64,000 nucleotides of DNA from NCBI GenBank assembly GCA_958510875.1, contig OY294067.1:282243242-282307241 (forward strand), in the 5' to 3' direction. Under the pieces are notes generated by a model. The model was not told where the DNA came from. It did not search any database and saw nothing but the letters and a program-made list of their open reading frames with translations. Position numbers and translations under genes: made by a program. The DNA comes from Endomychus coccineus. Lineage: Eukaryota; Arthropoda; Insecta; Coleoptera; Endomychidae. How positions within the stretch are numbered: position 1 is the first letter of the stretch; each line of letters opens with the position of its first letter. Positions 48,537-61,011 of this stretch are shown in pieces.

Positions 48537-50506
48537 TTAGACATTTTTAGAATTCAGAACAGACATTGTTACATTTAACAGTTTAACTATATTTATATTT
48601 TTGAAATAAGAGTTGGTTACGAACAACTTCAAAATTGTTTCCGCTGCCAAACATAAGCCAATTATATATTGTGATGCATTATATAAATTTCGCCAAGTTT
48701 TGCATAACTGCAAAATGGACAAAGGGTCAACATCTTGCAAGAGTTTAATGCAAGTGTCACAATTTATTTCTTTCATCACTGCTCTCACAACAAAGCCTGC
48801 AATATAGCCAATAACTTCGTTCTGGTATTCTGATAAATAAATATTTGAAATGTGGTTCACTTCACCATGATTAGTTCGTCACTTGATACTGCTTCATTTC
48901 CTATTTCTTTTGTTTGTTTTTTGAAACAAGAATATGTGAGAATTGCACAATTGTCTGAAACGGTATTTAAACTTGTAGATTTTGAAACTTCACAATGGAC
49001 AAGTAATTGTTTATAAATTCCCTGAAATTGTCTTTATGTAGGGTTGTTATTGCACCCACCTTTTCTTCTTATGCTGCTAAAAAAGGTTTCTATATGATCT
49101 TGTGAAAGTTTGTAGCTCAATATATATCTGAGCTGTCCAGAAGTTATATAGTCAGAGTATAATAGTGATTGGAAAATGTGTATATTCACAAGAAATTCAA
49201 TAAATCCTGTCTTTCTGCCAGAAGTTAAAATGCTCATGTTGTTATAGCTCAGTGAATTAATGTATGTTTTTGTTCTTTCAAATAATACAAAAAGTTTCTC
49301 AACAGTATTTGATGTCATTGCAATTCTATAATTAGCTTTTGATAAAAAGTTCCAACAATAAATGCGTCAAATATATCATTAGCCAATTCAAGAAATTTCA
49401 CTGTGCCCCTTGTGTCTTCACACCCAGGATAGCCAATGACATGATGTGGCATCAGCCAGACTTTTACTTAAAGTTTGAACTGCTAAATTTACTGTCATTA
49501 CTTCCCTACAATAATTTATGTGTCTTTTCCTGAGTTTGGTGCCTGCATGTAAATTTTCTCTATCTTGAACTTCCACTAGGTGTTCTAAATGTGACCAAGA
49601 CATTGTAAGACCATCACCATCAGTAGCACCATCAAATGTTAATGAAGTTACTGTAATGTCTACCTCATTCAAGAACTCTGAACACATGTTAACTAAATTT
49701 GCCTTCCCTTGACCATTAGGGCCATCAATAAGAAAATACCCCACCGGAGATCCAACTATATGTTCGTACCACTTCTGCAATGTTCTCGAGTGTGGCAATG
49801 AATTATTAAATTTAGATCGAACATACTCATAAGCCTTGTTTGAATAAAAATTTGAAGTTAATGCAAATGATCTCAGCTCAGGTTCATATTTTTTCTGTGA
49901 AGATCCTTTTAGAAATCTATTAATTAATATTAGAGTTGATGCACTGGTAGTATCCTAAAATAAAATAAATCAATTTTTGTGGATATATATATTTTATCAA
50001 TAAATTTTAAAAATCTACTTCATTTATTTTTTTTTTCACTAAAGCTATTGTAAATAGACCATTAGAGTTGTAAATTACAAACTTACAGAAATAATTTGAG
50101 ATGCATTGGTTGATAACATATCTTGATTTTTTAAAGACTTCAACAATCCCTTTAACCTAAGAATTCGAGCTTTTCACTTTCTATAACTTTCAGTCAGGTT
50201 TTTTTATGTTTCGTCTTTGATTATGGACTGTTTTCTTAGCAATTTTCCAAATTTGTTTAGCTTTTCCTGCACTTTCCATATCACTTGTATGACAGTCCCC
50301 CATATATCTTAATCTTCGTCTAAACAAACATCACTATATATATCACTATATAAAGTGTCGTATAATCTCATAAATATTTGTTATTTACTGTTTACAACAT
50401 GGAAGTCTTGTCTCTGATGGAAGATACGCCTCTGAACTTACATATGAAATGACAGCTCCGAATCTTTTTCGTAACTTCTAGAACAAACATAGCACTTTTT
50501 CGTCAT
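48537..50506 (-). pseudogene. P-element (THAP9-like) transposase with remnant exons
   Basis: The start codon is at 50506-50504. The first exon to 50442 encodes the opening of a THAP zinc finger (CYVCSRSYEKDSELSFHM) and ends at a GTAAGT donor. The rest of the THAP finger is not found. A middle exon (about 50330-50087) carries the RRLRYMGD...KQIWKIAKK region and a leucine-rich helix LRLKGLLKSLKNQDML, with a frameshift and a stop. A 132-bp intron (50086-49955, GTAAGT...TTTTAG) follows. The main exon reads ELRSFALTSNFYSNKAY, LPHSRTLQKWYEH, and TVTSLTFDGAT with a catalytic aspartate. It has an internal deletion before LEHLVEVQDRENLHAGTKLR, then frameshifts, SYKLSQDHIETFFSSIRRKG near 49110-49055, and a C-terminus YIAGFVVRAVMKEINC ending at 48537. 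Family assignment is firm; function is lost. Confidence 0.9.
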
Positions 50507-50783
50507 TGTTACAGTTCAATTATACACAAAACAACAAGGAAACTTCTTTCAAAACAATATAACACACTTCCACAGTCTTAGAAACCTAGAAATGTCGAAA
50601 AACACGGAACGAACGATTAACATCAACAAGTTGTAAATGTTTGAGTTCCAATGTGGCAGACAGATGCTGATCGCTGATTGGTCAACGATCATAATATAAA
50701 CAGTTCTTGGTTCCGTTCTATCTTGCCCACCTTTTTCACAATTCGAAGCCGCTTCTATCGTTTCCTATTTCTATGGTGTGAAT

Positions 50784-52049
50784 AATTGTGAAAGTCAACC
50801 TGACAGCGAATGTCAGTATAAAACATAGACATATGTTGGATAAAATTTCAATGTAACATAGAAATATAGTATAAAGTCTTCCATTTCCAATAAATTTTCG
50901 GTTCCTAGATTCATTTACATTTCACCCGCACGAATGTTCAAATGCGATTTTGATAATAGAAGTGAGGGAAGTCACGTGGTCAGTTGATCACAACTTTTTA
51001 TTAATTCTTTAGACTCTCTCGATGGTTTGATCTAATGCTCATCTAGTTGATATTTTTGTTAATACCTTCTCTGTTGTGTGAAATATGTTATTGTTCTGAA
51101 AATATTGCATTGAGATATCGGACGATTTACCTTTCATCCCTTATACAAATTTAATTACTTTCACTTATTATGAACTGGTAGGGAGGGATTATCACTGATC
51201 AACTTACGAGATGCGATATTAAATGAGATATTACAGTCTATACTAGGAGGCGTGTTTGATTAATTTAATCATGTCCAAGAGCTTTAGCATGTTTCATTCG
51301 CGTTATCTATCCAAGAGAACTTGTGAGATACTTCTGACGCGGAAATAAAATGAAAACAAATAACATGTACGTGAATACAGTTGATAATACTGAACATATT
51401 GAATATCTGTAAATACAATGAATTTGGCAAGTTTAATGTAAATAGATATTGCTGAATACCCGGGTAATACATTTTCGATGGACATAAAAGAATTGGAGTA
51501 GATTTACAGATTTATTTAAAGTGGTTAGTTAACCAATTGGACGTAACATTTTCGGGACATCGTTTATAAATCACTCAATTTCAAAATCCACGAACTCAAT
51601 AGAGGAAAAATGTTTAGTAACAATCTGCTCATGCTGTTATTGAGATAAATGGCATTAGTTAAGCCAGTTGACTTATTTAATGCCGTTGGTAGAGAAATTT
51701 GCACTAAGCGTGCACCACCCCAGGCAATATATCTTTCACTTTGTCTGTCTGCGGTTGACGCCCGCCTTGAATTATCAAGCGAAGTTGCTGATCACACACG
51801 TCTGTATTATTGCCATGTGGAATTGGACATGCGATTGGCGTTCCCTTGTTCCTACTGTCAATAACAAGGAATCGTCAACTTGGGCTCGGTTAAATACTTT
51901 GGATCCCAATAATTCGTGCGTGACATGTATGCTGATGGCATCCCAGTTTATAATGTGAATCTTATCATCGTTCCATTTCAGAAATTCTCTTTGTTACTTC
52001 GCAGTAATCATACATTCATTCTCTGAATCTTTCAGTAGCACAAACGTGG

Positions 52050-52052
<3 letters not shown>
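50784..52052. other. No recognised gene
   Basis: The first ~50 bp is the right half of the P-element target repeat (CAACCTGACAG...TGTCAGTATAAAA). Two overlapping plus frames at 51649-51958 stay open for about 300 bp in less AT-rich DNA but have no recognisable motif. Confidence 0.4.

Positions 52053-52082
<30 letters not shown>
52053..52082. repeat. (CA)15 microsatellite
   Basis: Perfect CA dinucleotide run of 30 bp seen directly. Confidence 0.97.
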
Positions 52083-52084
<2 letters not shown>

Positions 52085-52739
52085 ATAGTATAATATGTTG
52101 ATGCTGTAGAGAGATATTAAGTTGAATACAATGAGAGTTCATGTAGTCTAAAGAATAATTATCTTATTGGTCCATATTCTTCAATAGTATTATAATGGAG
52201 AACTTGTTCAGCTTTTCCGAGAGATGAGCTTCCAGCGTTACTTGAAGAAATAGATTTATAAACAAGATTGAGAACGTTCGAGATTTCAATTTAGCGGCTT
52301 ATTACTTATGAAGTCTTCTGAAAAACGTTGCCTTTGAGGTAACATCCACTAGAGAAGGTATGATTGGTGTTATCCGAACCGCTTGCCTAAATATCCAAAG
52401 AGCTCAGCATTTTCAGTGAAGACATGGTTTATCCAGCAAAATTCAAATGTATTCCAGCAAATTCTTTAATTCTTCGAGAGGGAAGGTGACTCCGTAAAGT
52501 GAGAGGCAAGGGGATTCACTAATGAAGCACCCCCGAATCGGTAGGGGCATAATGTAATGCAATGACAAGTCATTTCAACACAAGAGAATTAAACTCAAAT
52601 TTACACAAAACTTGTAACATCTAATTTTGAATTAATGCGGACAAATTGTTTCACCACACTGGCATTTTCAAAGCTTGGAGTTATCAACTAAAGCTAATTT
52701 ATGTGAATTCTTGGGAAACAGGTCACATTAAAACATAAT
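52083..52739. other. No recognised gene
   Basis: No coding or repeat signal seen. It may include the 3' flank of the Penelope-like relic that follows on the minus strand. Confidence 0.4.
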
Positions 52740-53900
52740 ATGTCGAATATATTTCCGTCTTTATGTTTTAAAATTTCTATGGATTCTAGTATATTGCGTT
52801 TATGTCCTTTTTTTTGAGTAAAAATCTGGATTGAAAGTGAAATTGTGATTATGTTCAAATAGGTGATTGGCGTAATTAAACTCAGCTTTGTTGAGCCTGT
52901 AACTTTTCAAATGTTCCCGGAACCTTACACTGCAACGTCCAGTTTGTCCTATTTACAAGGCATTACAGTCATCACACCTCAGCCTATAAACTCAAGATTT
53001 TTTAATTTATCATTTTTAGATTTTGAAACATTGATATAAGAGTATAGACTATTTGTTTCTGGTTTCTGAAAAATTGAGATATTTTTTGTGATTACCTATA
53101 TTATGTTAGACATGCGAAATAAATTTTGTTTAGGGCTTTTTCATTAAGTTTATTTATCATAACGTGGTAACCGTTATTTCTAGAAATATCTACGATTCTG
53201 TGTGGGTGGGTTTGTGATAAATAGCCAAGTAATTATTTCTACGTGAAATCTGAAAATTTTAAGGAGTTGTTGTTTTCTATCTCTAAGATGAAATCTATAT
53301 TTGAATGTAAGTTGTTAATGCAGGTAAGAAATGAATTTATTTGCCGGGTATTACCTGAAAAGCAACATAACAATGTATAAATATTGCTGGAATTTTGAAT
53401 TTAGTATTTGATTTTTCAAGTAATTCAAAAATATTTGGAGTATTAAAGGAGATAATGGCGAACCCATGGGAAGCCCGGTGTTCTGTTTGTAATATTTATT
53501 GTTAACCGTAATGTTTGGTCTATACTAAGTGAGATTAAACTTAATATTTCCTGTGCTATTATCGGTAACGTATTATTGCGGATTTAAAGCTGTTCAATTA
53601 GACTAAAGGTCAGCTGTGTGCGAATACTTGGAAAGAGGCTTTTGACATCAAATGATGCAATTTTGGTACTTATCTTTAGTTCTATATTTTCAATTTTTTC
53701 TATTAACTGGAATGAATATTTTATACTCTATATAGGGCTAAAGTATCACTCGAATCATGGAAGGATAACGTAATTTTTTCTTCATTTGGAATATATTCTT
53801 TGTAATTAAATATCCGTCGAGGTAGTTATTATTATTTACAGTTTCTAGGTAAGGGCAGGTTTAGTGGAATCCAAGTGAATGAACTTGTATTCTATGTGTT
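52740..53900 (-). pseudogene. Penelope-like element: reverse transcriptase plus GIY-YIG endonuclease
   Basis: Read downward on the minus strand, LIEKIENIELKISTKIASFD then VKSLFPSI (about 53710-53615) is RT motif A with its aspartate. NNKYYKQNTGLPMGSPLSPL (about 53510-53450) is the next RT block. FLTCINNLHSNIDFILEIEN near 53330-53275 follows, and the YxDD box between them is lost. YRLRCDDCNAL-IGQTGR and FREHLKSYRL (about 52988-52890) is a GIY-YIG nuclease; its tyrosine codon is a TAA stop. NHLFEHNHNFTF and a tail follow to about 52745. The RT plus GIY-YIG combination and order are diagnostic of Penelope-like retroelements. There are several frameshifts and stops; the copy is inactive. Upstream N-terminal residues to about 53900 are less certain. 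Confidence 0.87.
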
Positions 53901-56900
53901 ATAATAAGATACTTTTAGCTTGATGAAAATTGAAATGTGTTTTCCGATATGCTCGAATGATTTGGATGTTTCCAAGTGATGACTTACCAATTTACTTTTA
54001 CATTGTGAAGACAAAAGGGAAGATCGTGTAAATTATTGATTCAAATCTCTTGTGCAAAAACTGCAAAATGAGAGCGGAAACTTCAAACTAATAGCTTTGG
54101 TAAAAAGTACAGTTATCACAGATCTTAGTGTACTGGAAATTGGAATAAGATTTATATTATTAATTTAGTTGAATGTTTGAAATAATTTATTAACTTGTAA
54201 GGTGGTGTGTAAAATGTTTTGTGATCAAAGCGACGTCTACTTTCTCCGTTGTAATTAAGACTGTAATTAATGAATCGTCTTAGTCTACTATCTGTAGCCA
54301 TAAAACAACTTGACAGTATCTTAGTCGGTCACCAGACGCCCGAATTACTCATCGACTCTGGTAGTCTCTGAAATGAATAGAACCTGACTTACATGCATGT
54401 CTCCTTCGTAGCTATGGGAACTAATGTCTTGATTTCAATCGTCCCAAGTTATGCTAGTGAACTTGAGTTATGCGGTGTTGTAAAAAGTTCTTAAAATGCT
54501 CATATATCAAGTATTTATTACGGAGATCTTCACTTTTCTTCAACTATAAAACAACCAAATTTTGGTATGTGATGATTGTAACAGGAAGCCTTCAAAAATG
54601 TTTTATTGATATTGATCTACATTTTCGAAACCCATTGCAACGGAAAATGGTAATGGAAAGTTAGTGGTAGTGTGGAATTGGAATTTTTGAGAGTTGTTTT
54701 GTTCGAGTCTTTTCATTTCGACAATTTTAATGCAGGTGAAATCAACTCTTGTAAGTAGGTGTCAAAAAATTGGGCCGAGCAGCCCTACTGATATTCCTTT
54801 TCTATGGTACTACTTTTTTGCCGAAATTCGTATTCAGAACTTCAAATGTAAATGGTGTTTGGATATATTTATCACTCAAAAAGTTCACAACACCCTATCT
54901 GTGAAATTTGGTGTTGGAGTTTGAATCCGAAAATTTATTTTCAGACGCGAATATTCTGATAATGTATGTTTACAGTAAGAAAGAATTGACACCATAGAAA
55001 TTTTCTGCAACAAGGTTATTTGAACAATTTCCCTGAATAAGTACCGCACTAGCCTCTTCAAAATTATTTTAATAGTTGGCAACACTTTCCAAAGTTGCAT
55101 AAAACAGTTATAATTCAATAATTGAACCAGGACTGTAATTCTACCTACGTTTACGTTGTGTGCTGTGGGTACTTTCTTCAAACATGACAACAATTGTGAA
55201 TCACATTTGTTTCATTTGATATAATAAGTAAAGAACTCCTAAATGGTTGGTGGTATTCAAAAACTTTGTCAATCTGACAATATCGTATCACCTTCAGCTA
55301 AGACGTCATTTATTTCTTCCTGCAAACAGATCACAGTTACTTTATCTTTCACTAGAAGATTTTTTCAGATTTTTTAAAATCTGAAATAGTCAATATATCT
55401 AACATTATTCTCGTATTATATATTTTTAATAATATTGTGATGCTAGAGTTTTGAAGTTTGCTACTTGCAAATTGAATAGTAAAATATAAATAAAAGAAAA
55501 ATTTTAATTTAATATTTATTTACTATTATATAAACAATTGTATTAAGAATACAATTTGAGTTTTATTCACGTTTTACTATTCAAGAAATATCATCATTCG
55601 TTTTATACAAATATACAAAATTATAATAATTTTGTATGTTTGATAATGGCAACTATAGTAACGTTTTCATTATTAAAAGTGGTCTAAAACAAAGTAATTG
55701 TTCTTTCATTTAATCTTAGCAATCCTCGTTGTATGAAAGTGAATAGAACCTCAAATTCTAAGAAACTTAACATAATCAAACGGTATATTTGAGAAAAAGC
55801 ACAGCACTATGTTATGAAAATACGACATTCGGTATTATTTTCTCAACGCTCAGCTACAGCCGTTCAGAATTTATAGGCTACGAATTCGTACTGGTGCTGG
55901 TGTGTTTTTAAATTTAGGCCTGTGTTTTTTACGAACGAAATTAAGATGATTTAGGACAGTATTTCCGCGGATATAGCGTACATTCAGAATATATATGTTC
56001 CGCTCAGCGAGCGGTTTTTACATAATAGAATTTGTAATTTTTATAATGGCAAATAAATTAATGGAAATATTGCCTTCAAATGTAACGAAGGACAGGCGGA
56101 AGACAGTATAAATACGTATTTCCTATGGTTCATTCCGAAATTCAAAATTTTTTGTTTATCACATATAATTTGAAATTTAGATAATGTCAGAACACAATTA
56201 CTGAGAAATATTTCCAGATAATGGATACATTTCAGTGAGAGTGCTAACAACTTGGCCTCCAGAAATTTCAAATAATAAGGTAGTTGCCAGTTGATATGGT
56301 AAGATAGTGTTAGAACATAATTATCATTGCATGTGATATATCGAATGTAAAACTCTAGTATTTATATCGTAAATTTTTGACTAAGATTATACTGCTGTCA
56401 GTCAATGTTGAGCAGTTTTATATAATCTGGCAGCTTTGCGTTAAAGTCAGAGCCTGGGAAGCGTCTCCAGACGTGTTTCTTACCACGTCAGAAATACAAA
56501 ACATAACCTCTATATATTTCAACATTACTGAAAGGGTAGAGCGATGAGTTCATAATAATCTGATATCTATATCAATATTAAGTACAACAGAAAGAAATTA
56601 AAAACGATGACTATATTTCTGAGACGCACTTGCGAATTCCACTGGAATGTGAAGAATTAAGATTGAAGATTAAAATTAGAAAAACTGGTAAGATCATGAA
56701 TTAATTTATACGGTATAATAACCACAAGGTCTCACATCACCTCCTTCTCTGGTCATCATGTGAAGGGGTCTTGCCCAAGCGCTTTAAGACGTTTTCTGCA
56801 TATTTCTTGATCAATCATGATTTGCGATTTTGAGCTTTTCAGTTTAGATTTAGATTTGCAATGTATTAGTATTAGTGCGTCTTTTGATTCCATTGTGTGA

Positions 56901-58374
56901 GTTGTTGTTGAAGGTTCATATTAATATTTAAAGAATGATTTTGAGCTACTGGTTTTGTAATGTGAAATTCAGATAAAATGGCAGAATAATTATTATTAGG
57001 TTTCTCTTTTCGAACAATGATGAAAAACTGTGTTGTTTTTGTAAAATGTTGTATTGTTTTGCTTCAATTAAGAGTTGATTCTTCAAAGCAGCCTAACGAA
57101 ATATTTTAAAAAATCGGCACCGATGATTATATATTGAGATGTCTGCAATAACGAATGGCCATGTAAATTATGTATGTACTTATTGGGGTACCGTTGGCTG
57201 CATATAATATATTTTATAAGCCGGTCGAGTTATGTTATGTCAGGACCCGTGCCGATTAACATTTTTATTTTATTTGCTTTATCATGTACAATTAATCGAT
57301 TAGAATTAATAATTCAAAGTGCCTAATTCAAAGGCCAAACTACATTATTTTTTATTTTTACTATTGCATTCAGGAAGATTACAATTATAATTTGGCGAAG
57401 TATGAACAAAAGTGCTTATTCGATATAAATATACATCAATGCTTCTCGACCCTTGGTACCTACATATAGTTGAAACAGTACTCGTCGTATCAAACTATGA
57501 ACAAATGTGATATTTTGTTTCGAAGATATACCTACCAGATCATATCAAATGGAACATAATAATACTCGTACTAATAAATCTTCATTCATCAAAAATGCAT
57601 TAAACTCCGAGCAAATACGTAGATTAGTATCAATAGAATGGGGTACTTTCCCTCTTTGCAGTCGATTTATATTACCATATTCATAGCAACCACAAATTGC
57701 TTCTAAGGGGACGCATTTAAAGATATCGATATTTCTATACGATTGTTTACTTTCTACGCACTAGAAAAGTTAGCTGCACAAAATGGTTAACGGTAGTCAA
57801 TATTTACTGTCCCTGATGTTATCATGACGATTTGATTTTACTGCTACGCATCACATTTTAACTTAAGCACGAATACATTTTGTTGAAGCCAATAAAATCA
57901 ATCAAACCAGCAAATCCAGGATTTCCGGTGGTTTCATATACGTGCCGTGACTCCCATGGGCTTGACAAATGATTTTCCCTAACACATGCTGCAGTTGAAC
58001 TCGAATAATTTTGGGTTTTGAATGGATTGTAATGAGCGTGATTTGTTTACGCAAATGTCGTTAGTACCTTATCTACCGATAACTAGAAGACGCATTCGAT
58101 TGATTCATCTCATTATGAAGAGTTGTGGTAAGAAAAAATAATTTTCTTAAACGACTTTACGATAACATAATCGTGACCAGTCGATGTGCGAGAGCATTCT
58201 ACATGATCTGCCCAAACTTTTAAACTGTTTTAGTTGCCAACCTTGTAAAGCCAATGCAATGCGTCTGGTTGGCTCCAACTCACAAGACTCTCGTATATTG
58301 CGATCCGAAATACTCAAGCTATTTATGTATACATATTTCGTACTTATTCTTGATATTAATGTTCTTTACTTCCA
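53901..58374. other. No recognised gene
   Basis: About 4.5 kb of AT-rich DNA. A foldback of about 120 bp lies at 55468-55588: AATTGAATAGTAAAA pairs with TTTTACTATTCAAG, with a smaller hairpin CAATTGTATT/AATACAATTT inside. Frames at 54470-54924 (+), 54885-55193 (-), 56041-56271 (-) and 58184-58378 (+) show no recognisable similarity. Confidence 0.45.
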
Positions 58375-58660
58375 CTAGAAATAAAATCAATTTTGACATT
58401 TCGACATTATATTAATACGTTTATCAAAAATTGATTTGTTTATTAATGTTAATTTTAATCAGTGACTTAGAATAGAATGAATGATTATGATTAATGAAAT
58501 ACGTCAGCAGGCGACTTTTCTATTAAAATTCAATAAAATTTGCAGGAAACTTTGAAGTACATATTATAGCCAATTATTAAATCGATATGTAGAATCGTGA
58601 GAGATCAAATTTAATTTTCTATGTGAATTGAATACCCAATTTAGCTATTCTATTTTTTAT
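58375..58660. repeat. Dispersed repeat, diverged copy C
   Basis: Shares with copies A (13294) and B (32417) the order TAGAAATAAAAT, TTGACATTTCGACATTATAT, TTTATCAAAAATT, TTAATGAAATACGTCAGCAG, GGCGACTT, and the following AT-rich text with about 30 percent differences. Orientation is the same; the 3' half is lost or unrecognisable. Confidence 0.6.
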
Positions 58661-58994
58661 ATTTCTACTTACTTCAATATCTGTGAATTTGATAACATTT
58701 CAATATGTTTCCACGAATTAAGACGAGACGTTAAAAGCTCACGACGTATTCCATCGAGGGCGAACGTCATTCTAACGCGACAAGTTGTACAAGGGCAAAG
58801 AAAATCAATCTATCTATAAAAGCAAACTTTCAAATAACCTAGTAGCCTAGTATTCCCAAAAATATATAAAAATTCAATAAGCTAACCTGCGAAAAATTGA
58901 ACAAACTAACCTGCGGCAAATTGTGTCAACTTACCCCGCTTTATAGAAACTGTTAGTCTAATAATAACCAAGAACCTATCAGAGAACTAGTCAA

Positions 58995-59251
58995 AACAGC
59001 CAATAGTTTCCCCATCATTTGGGAGTCCGCTTCGCAAAGCCGAAGAAAAAAAAATATCTATAGAGGCAGAGAAAAAAGTCGACAGTTCTAACGAACACAC
59101 CAGAAAGGATACGTTCGAGGAAGAACAAAAAAGCCGTAATTAAAAAAAAAAACAAAGTGATAAAAAATAAAATCATTGAAAGGGTAAACAACGAAATTTT
59201 GGTAGAATCAAATGACTCATCTGCTGAAGAATCTCTGAAGATTTTGGTCTG
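58995..59251 (+). pseudogene. Jerky/Tigger transposase tail fragment
   Basis: The plus-strand frame KKSTVLTNTPERIRSRKNKK, then a lysine-rich run, then IIERVNNEILVESNDSSAEE and a stop at about 59249. It corresponds to the basic and acidic C-terminal tail of pogo-jerky transposases (typically ...RKKGKSTILTDTPEK...). It is preceded by related but interrupted text from about 58990. Similar inverted words CAACTTACCCCGCTTTA (58928) and TAAACGGGGCAAGTTTA (59390) may be the eroded ends of the element. It is a different copy from the relic at 27400-28046. Confidence 0.6.
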
Positions 59252-60496
59252 ATAAGGATTGAACTCATACAAAGTATCCTCATGTTTATCATAACTACGA
59301 CTTTAAATACATTTGAAGAGGTAATCTTTACCACCTACCTACGTATTTTTATTTTAGTTTCTATTCTTCATTTTAAATTACCCCTTAAACGGGGCAAGTT
59401 TAAACAATGTTCGGCTTTTCTTATAAACATTTCTGGATTGGATTTTTTTGTAGAATAAATGTGTCTAAAAAAACCTGTTTTTATTTGAATATTCCGCTTG
59501 AAATTCTTGAGTTTTTGGAGCAAACCAAAATTCTGCTAAAACTTGCACCGATCACCCTACGTTTTTCATTTTCCAACATACTCGTACATGTCTCAAAAGA
59601 GAACAACTATTAAAAAAGTGTGTGGAATCAATAATTCAAAAAAAGTATTTTTAATGATATTATATAGGATTGTCGTTTACTAAGTTGAAATTGTTCATCT
59701 GTCTATGGTTGAGTGAGTTCTGAAGTATGAGGCCGATTTGCTGCATTTTGCTTTTATAGTTTAACATCCACAATTCACAAATTGTAAAATCGGTAATAAA
59801 TTCCAGATAATCCTTTTATATGAACATGTTTTCCACATGTCACAGAAGAATGATGTGATACATTAGGATGGCCCTCATAACTATCATTTTCAACGAGCAC
59901 TAAATTTTATTCTCAATAAAAGTGTAATTCAGCTATGAAATATTATACATTAAATCGTATGTTATCAATTCAGATTAAAGTTTTATTCTTCTCGGAATAA
60001 CAAATATTGGCCGTAAATCTTTAAGGAAATCACAATGCAATTTCAAGTAATTACTGACAACGAAGTAATGCAAATAACAATAACTGTGCGTTAGTAATAA
60101 AATGAACTTGATTATACCGGCCATTAGACCTAAATTACTTTTAAAACCACGAACAATCCAGACCGTGGTATCGATCGCAGTTAAGGACAATTACTGACAT
60201 AATAAAGGCTGTTACCCTCTGATTATTGAGGCATTAAACACATGGTTGAACAATTTTTTGGCATATCTGATATATGGCATGTAGCTTATGAAACACGCGA
60301 TATTAATACATAATTATATCTAAACTTTATGTAGATTACTTGTTGGTGAATATTAAATATCATTATCACTTATACTGATATTTCCCTTCGTGAGCCCTGT
60401 TATCGTTAGTTCAGTTCAAAATGTCATGTTCTGACCATTTCAAGAAGGAATATCAATCAATAATAAATAAATTCTACTGACGTTTTCTTCAGTATA
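59252..60496. other. No recognised gene
   Basis: AT-rich. The frame at 59407-59613 (+) lies just outside the putative jerky end and has no similarity. Nothing else seen. Confidence 0.45.
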
Positions 60497-61009
60497 CAGA
60501 ATGTTTCCCAGTTTATAGTAGCAGTACTGCACCAGTTGATAGTCAAGCGGCAAAAAAGTCGATTAGCATTATTTGATTTTTTCAGAAATAAGGGAGACGC
60601 AGCACTAGAAAGTTTGGTTTGAAAAACTAAAACTGTTAAAGTGATTTTGACCAAATTTGGTTCCAGTACACCTAAAATAGATACCTATTATTTGACACTA
60701 GAAACTTGACAAAACTATCCAGAGGTTGCTTTACTTTTTCCACCTTATTTTCTATATCGAACGGGAGACTCAAAAAATGGTACTGGCATTTTCGGAAAAT
60801 ATTTAGTGGCGTAGAGAGTAGGGTGAGAAAAGGGAAGCAAACCTCCCCATTCTATTCCAGGAGTACCTACCTACTTGAACGAAATTTGATCAAAATCGCT
60901 GCATCGGTCAAAATGTTTCGTTTTTTTTAAAGCGAACTTTGAAGGGCCGACTTATTTCCCGATGGATTATCGACTAGTGAAGTACTGCTACCAGAAACTA
61001 GGAATCCTG
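60497..61009. mobile_element. MITE with diverged ~65-bp inverted ends and TA duplication
   Basis: The left end CAGAATGTTTCCCAGTTTAT and the reverse complement of the right end (CAGGATTCCTAGTTTCTGG) align, and the alignment continues through GTAGCAGTACT-CAC and AAGTCG for about 65 bp, with weaker pairing further in (GATTTTGA-CAAATTT). TA lies at both junctions (60495-60496, 61010-61011). CAG-starting ends with TA duplication suggest an IS630/Tc1-mariner-derived MITE. No coding sequence; the age is evident from arm divergence. Confidence 0.7.
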
Positions 61010-61011
61010 TA

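Larger units (their letters stand above)
46642..50775. mobile_element. P-element superfamily transposon, 4.1 kb, with target duplication
   Basis: The inverted ends CATAGAAATAGGAA (46642-46655) and TTCCTATTTCTATG (50762-50775) are perfect over 14 bp and weakly similar beyond. The 8-bp direct repeat GTGTGAAT lies at 46634-46641 and 50776-50783. Eight-bp duplication and CA-starting ends are typical of P elements, and the interior carries a P/THAP9-type transposase on the minus strand. A hAT element sits inside it at 47157-48130. The target is a repeat whose unoccupied relative is at 14275-14345. Confidence 0.92.

Noticed and set aside
51649..51958. Two overlapping open frames in a less AT-rich patch
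   Set aside because: Both frames are open together, which reflects base composition; neither resembles a known protein.
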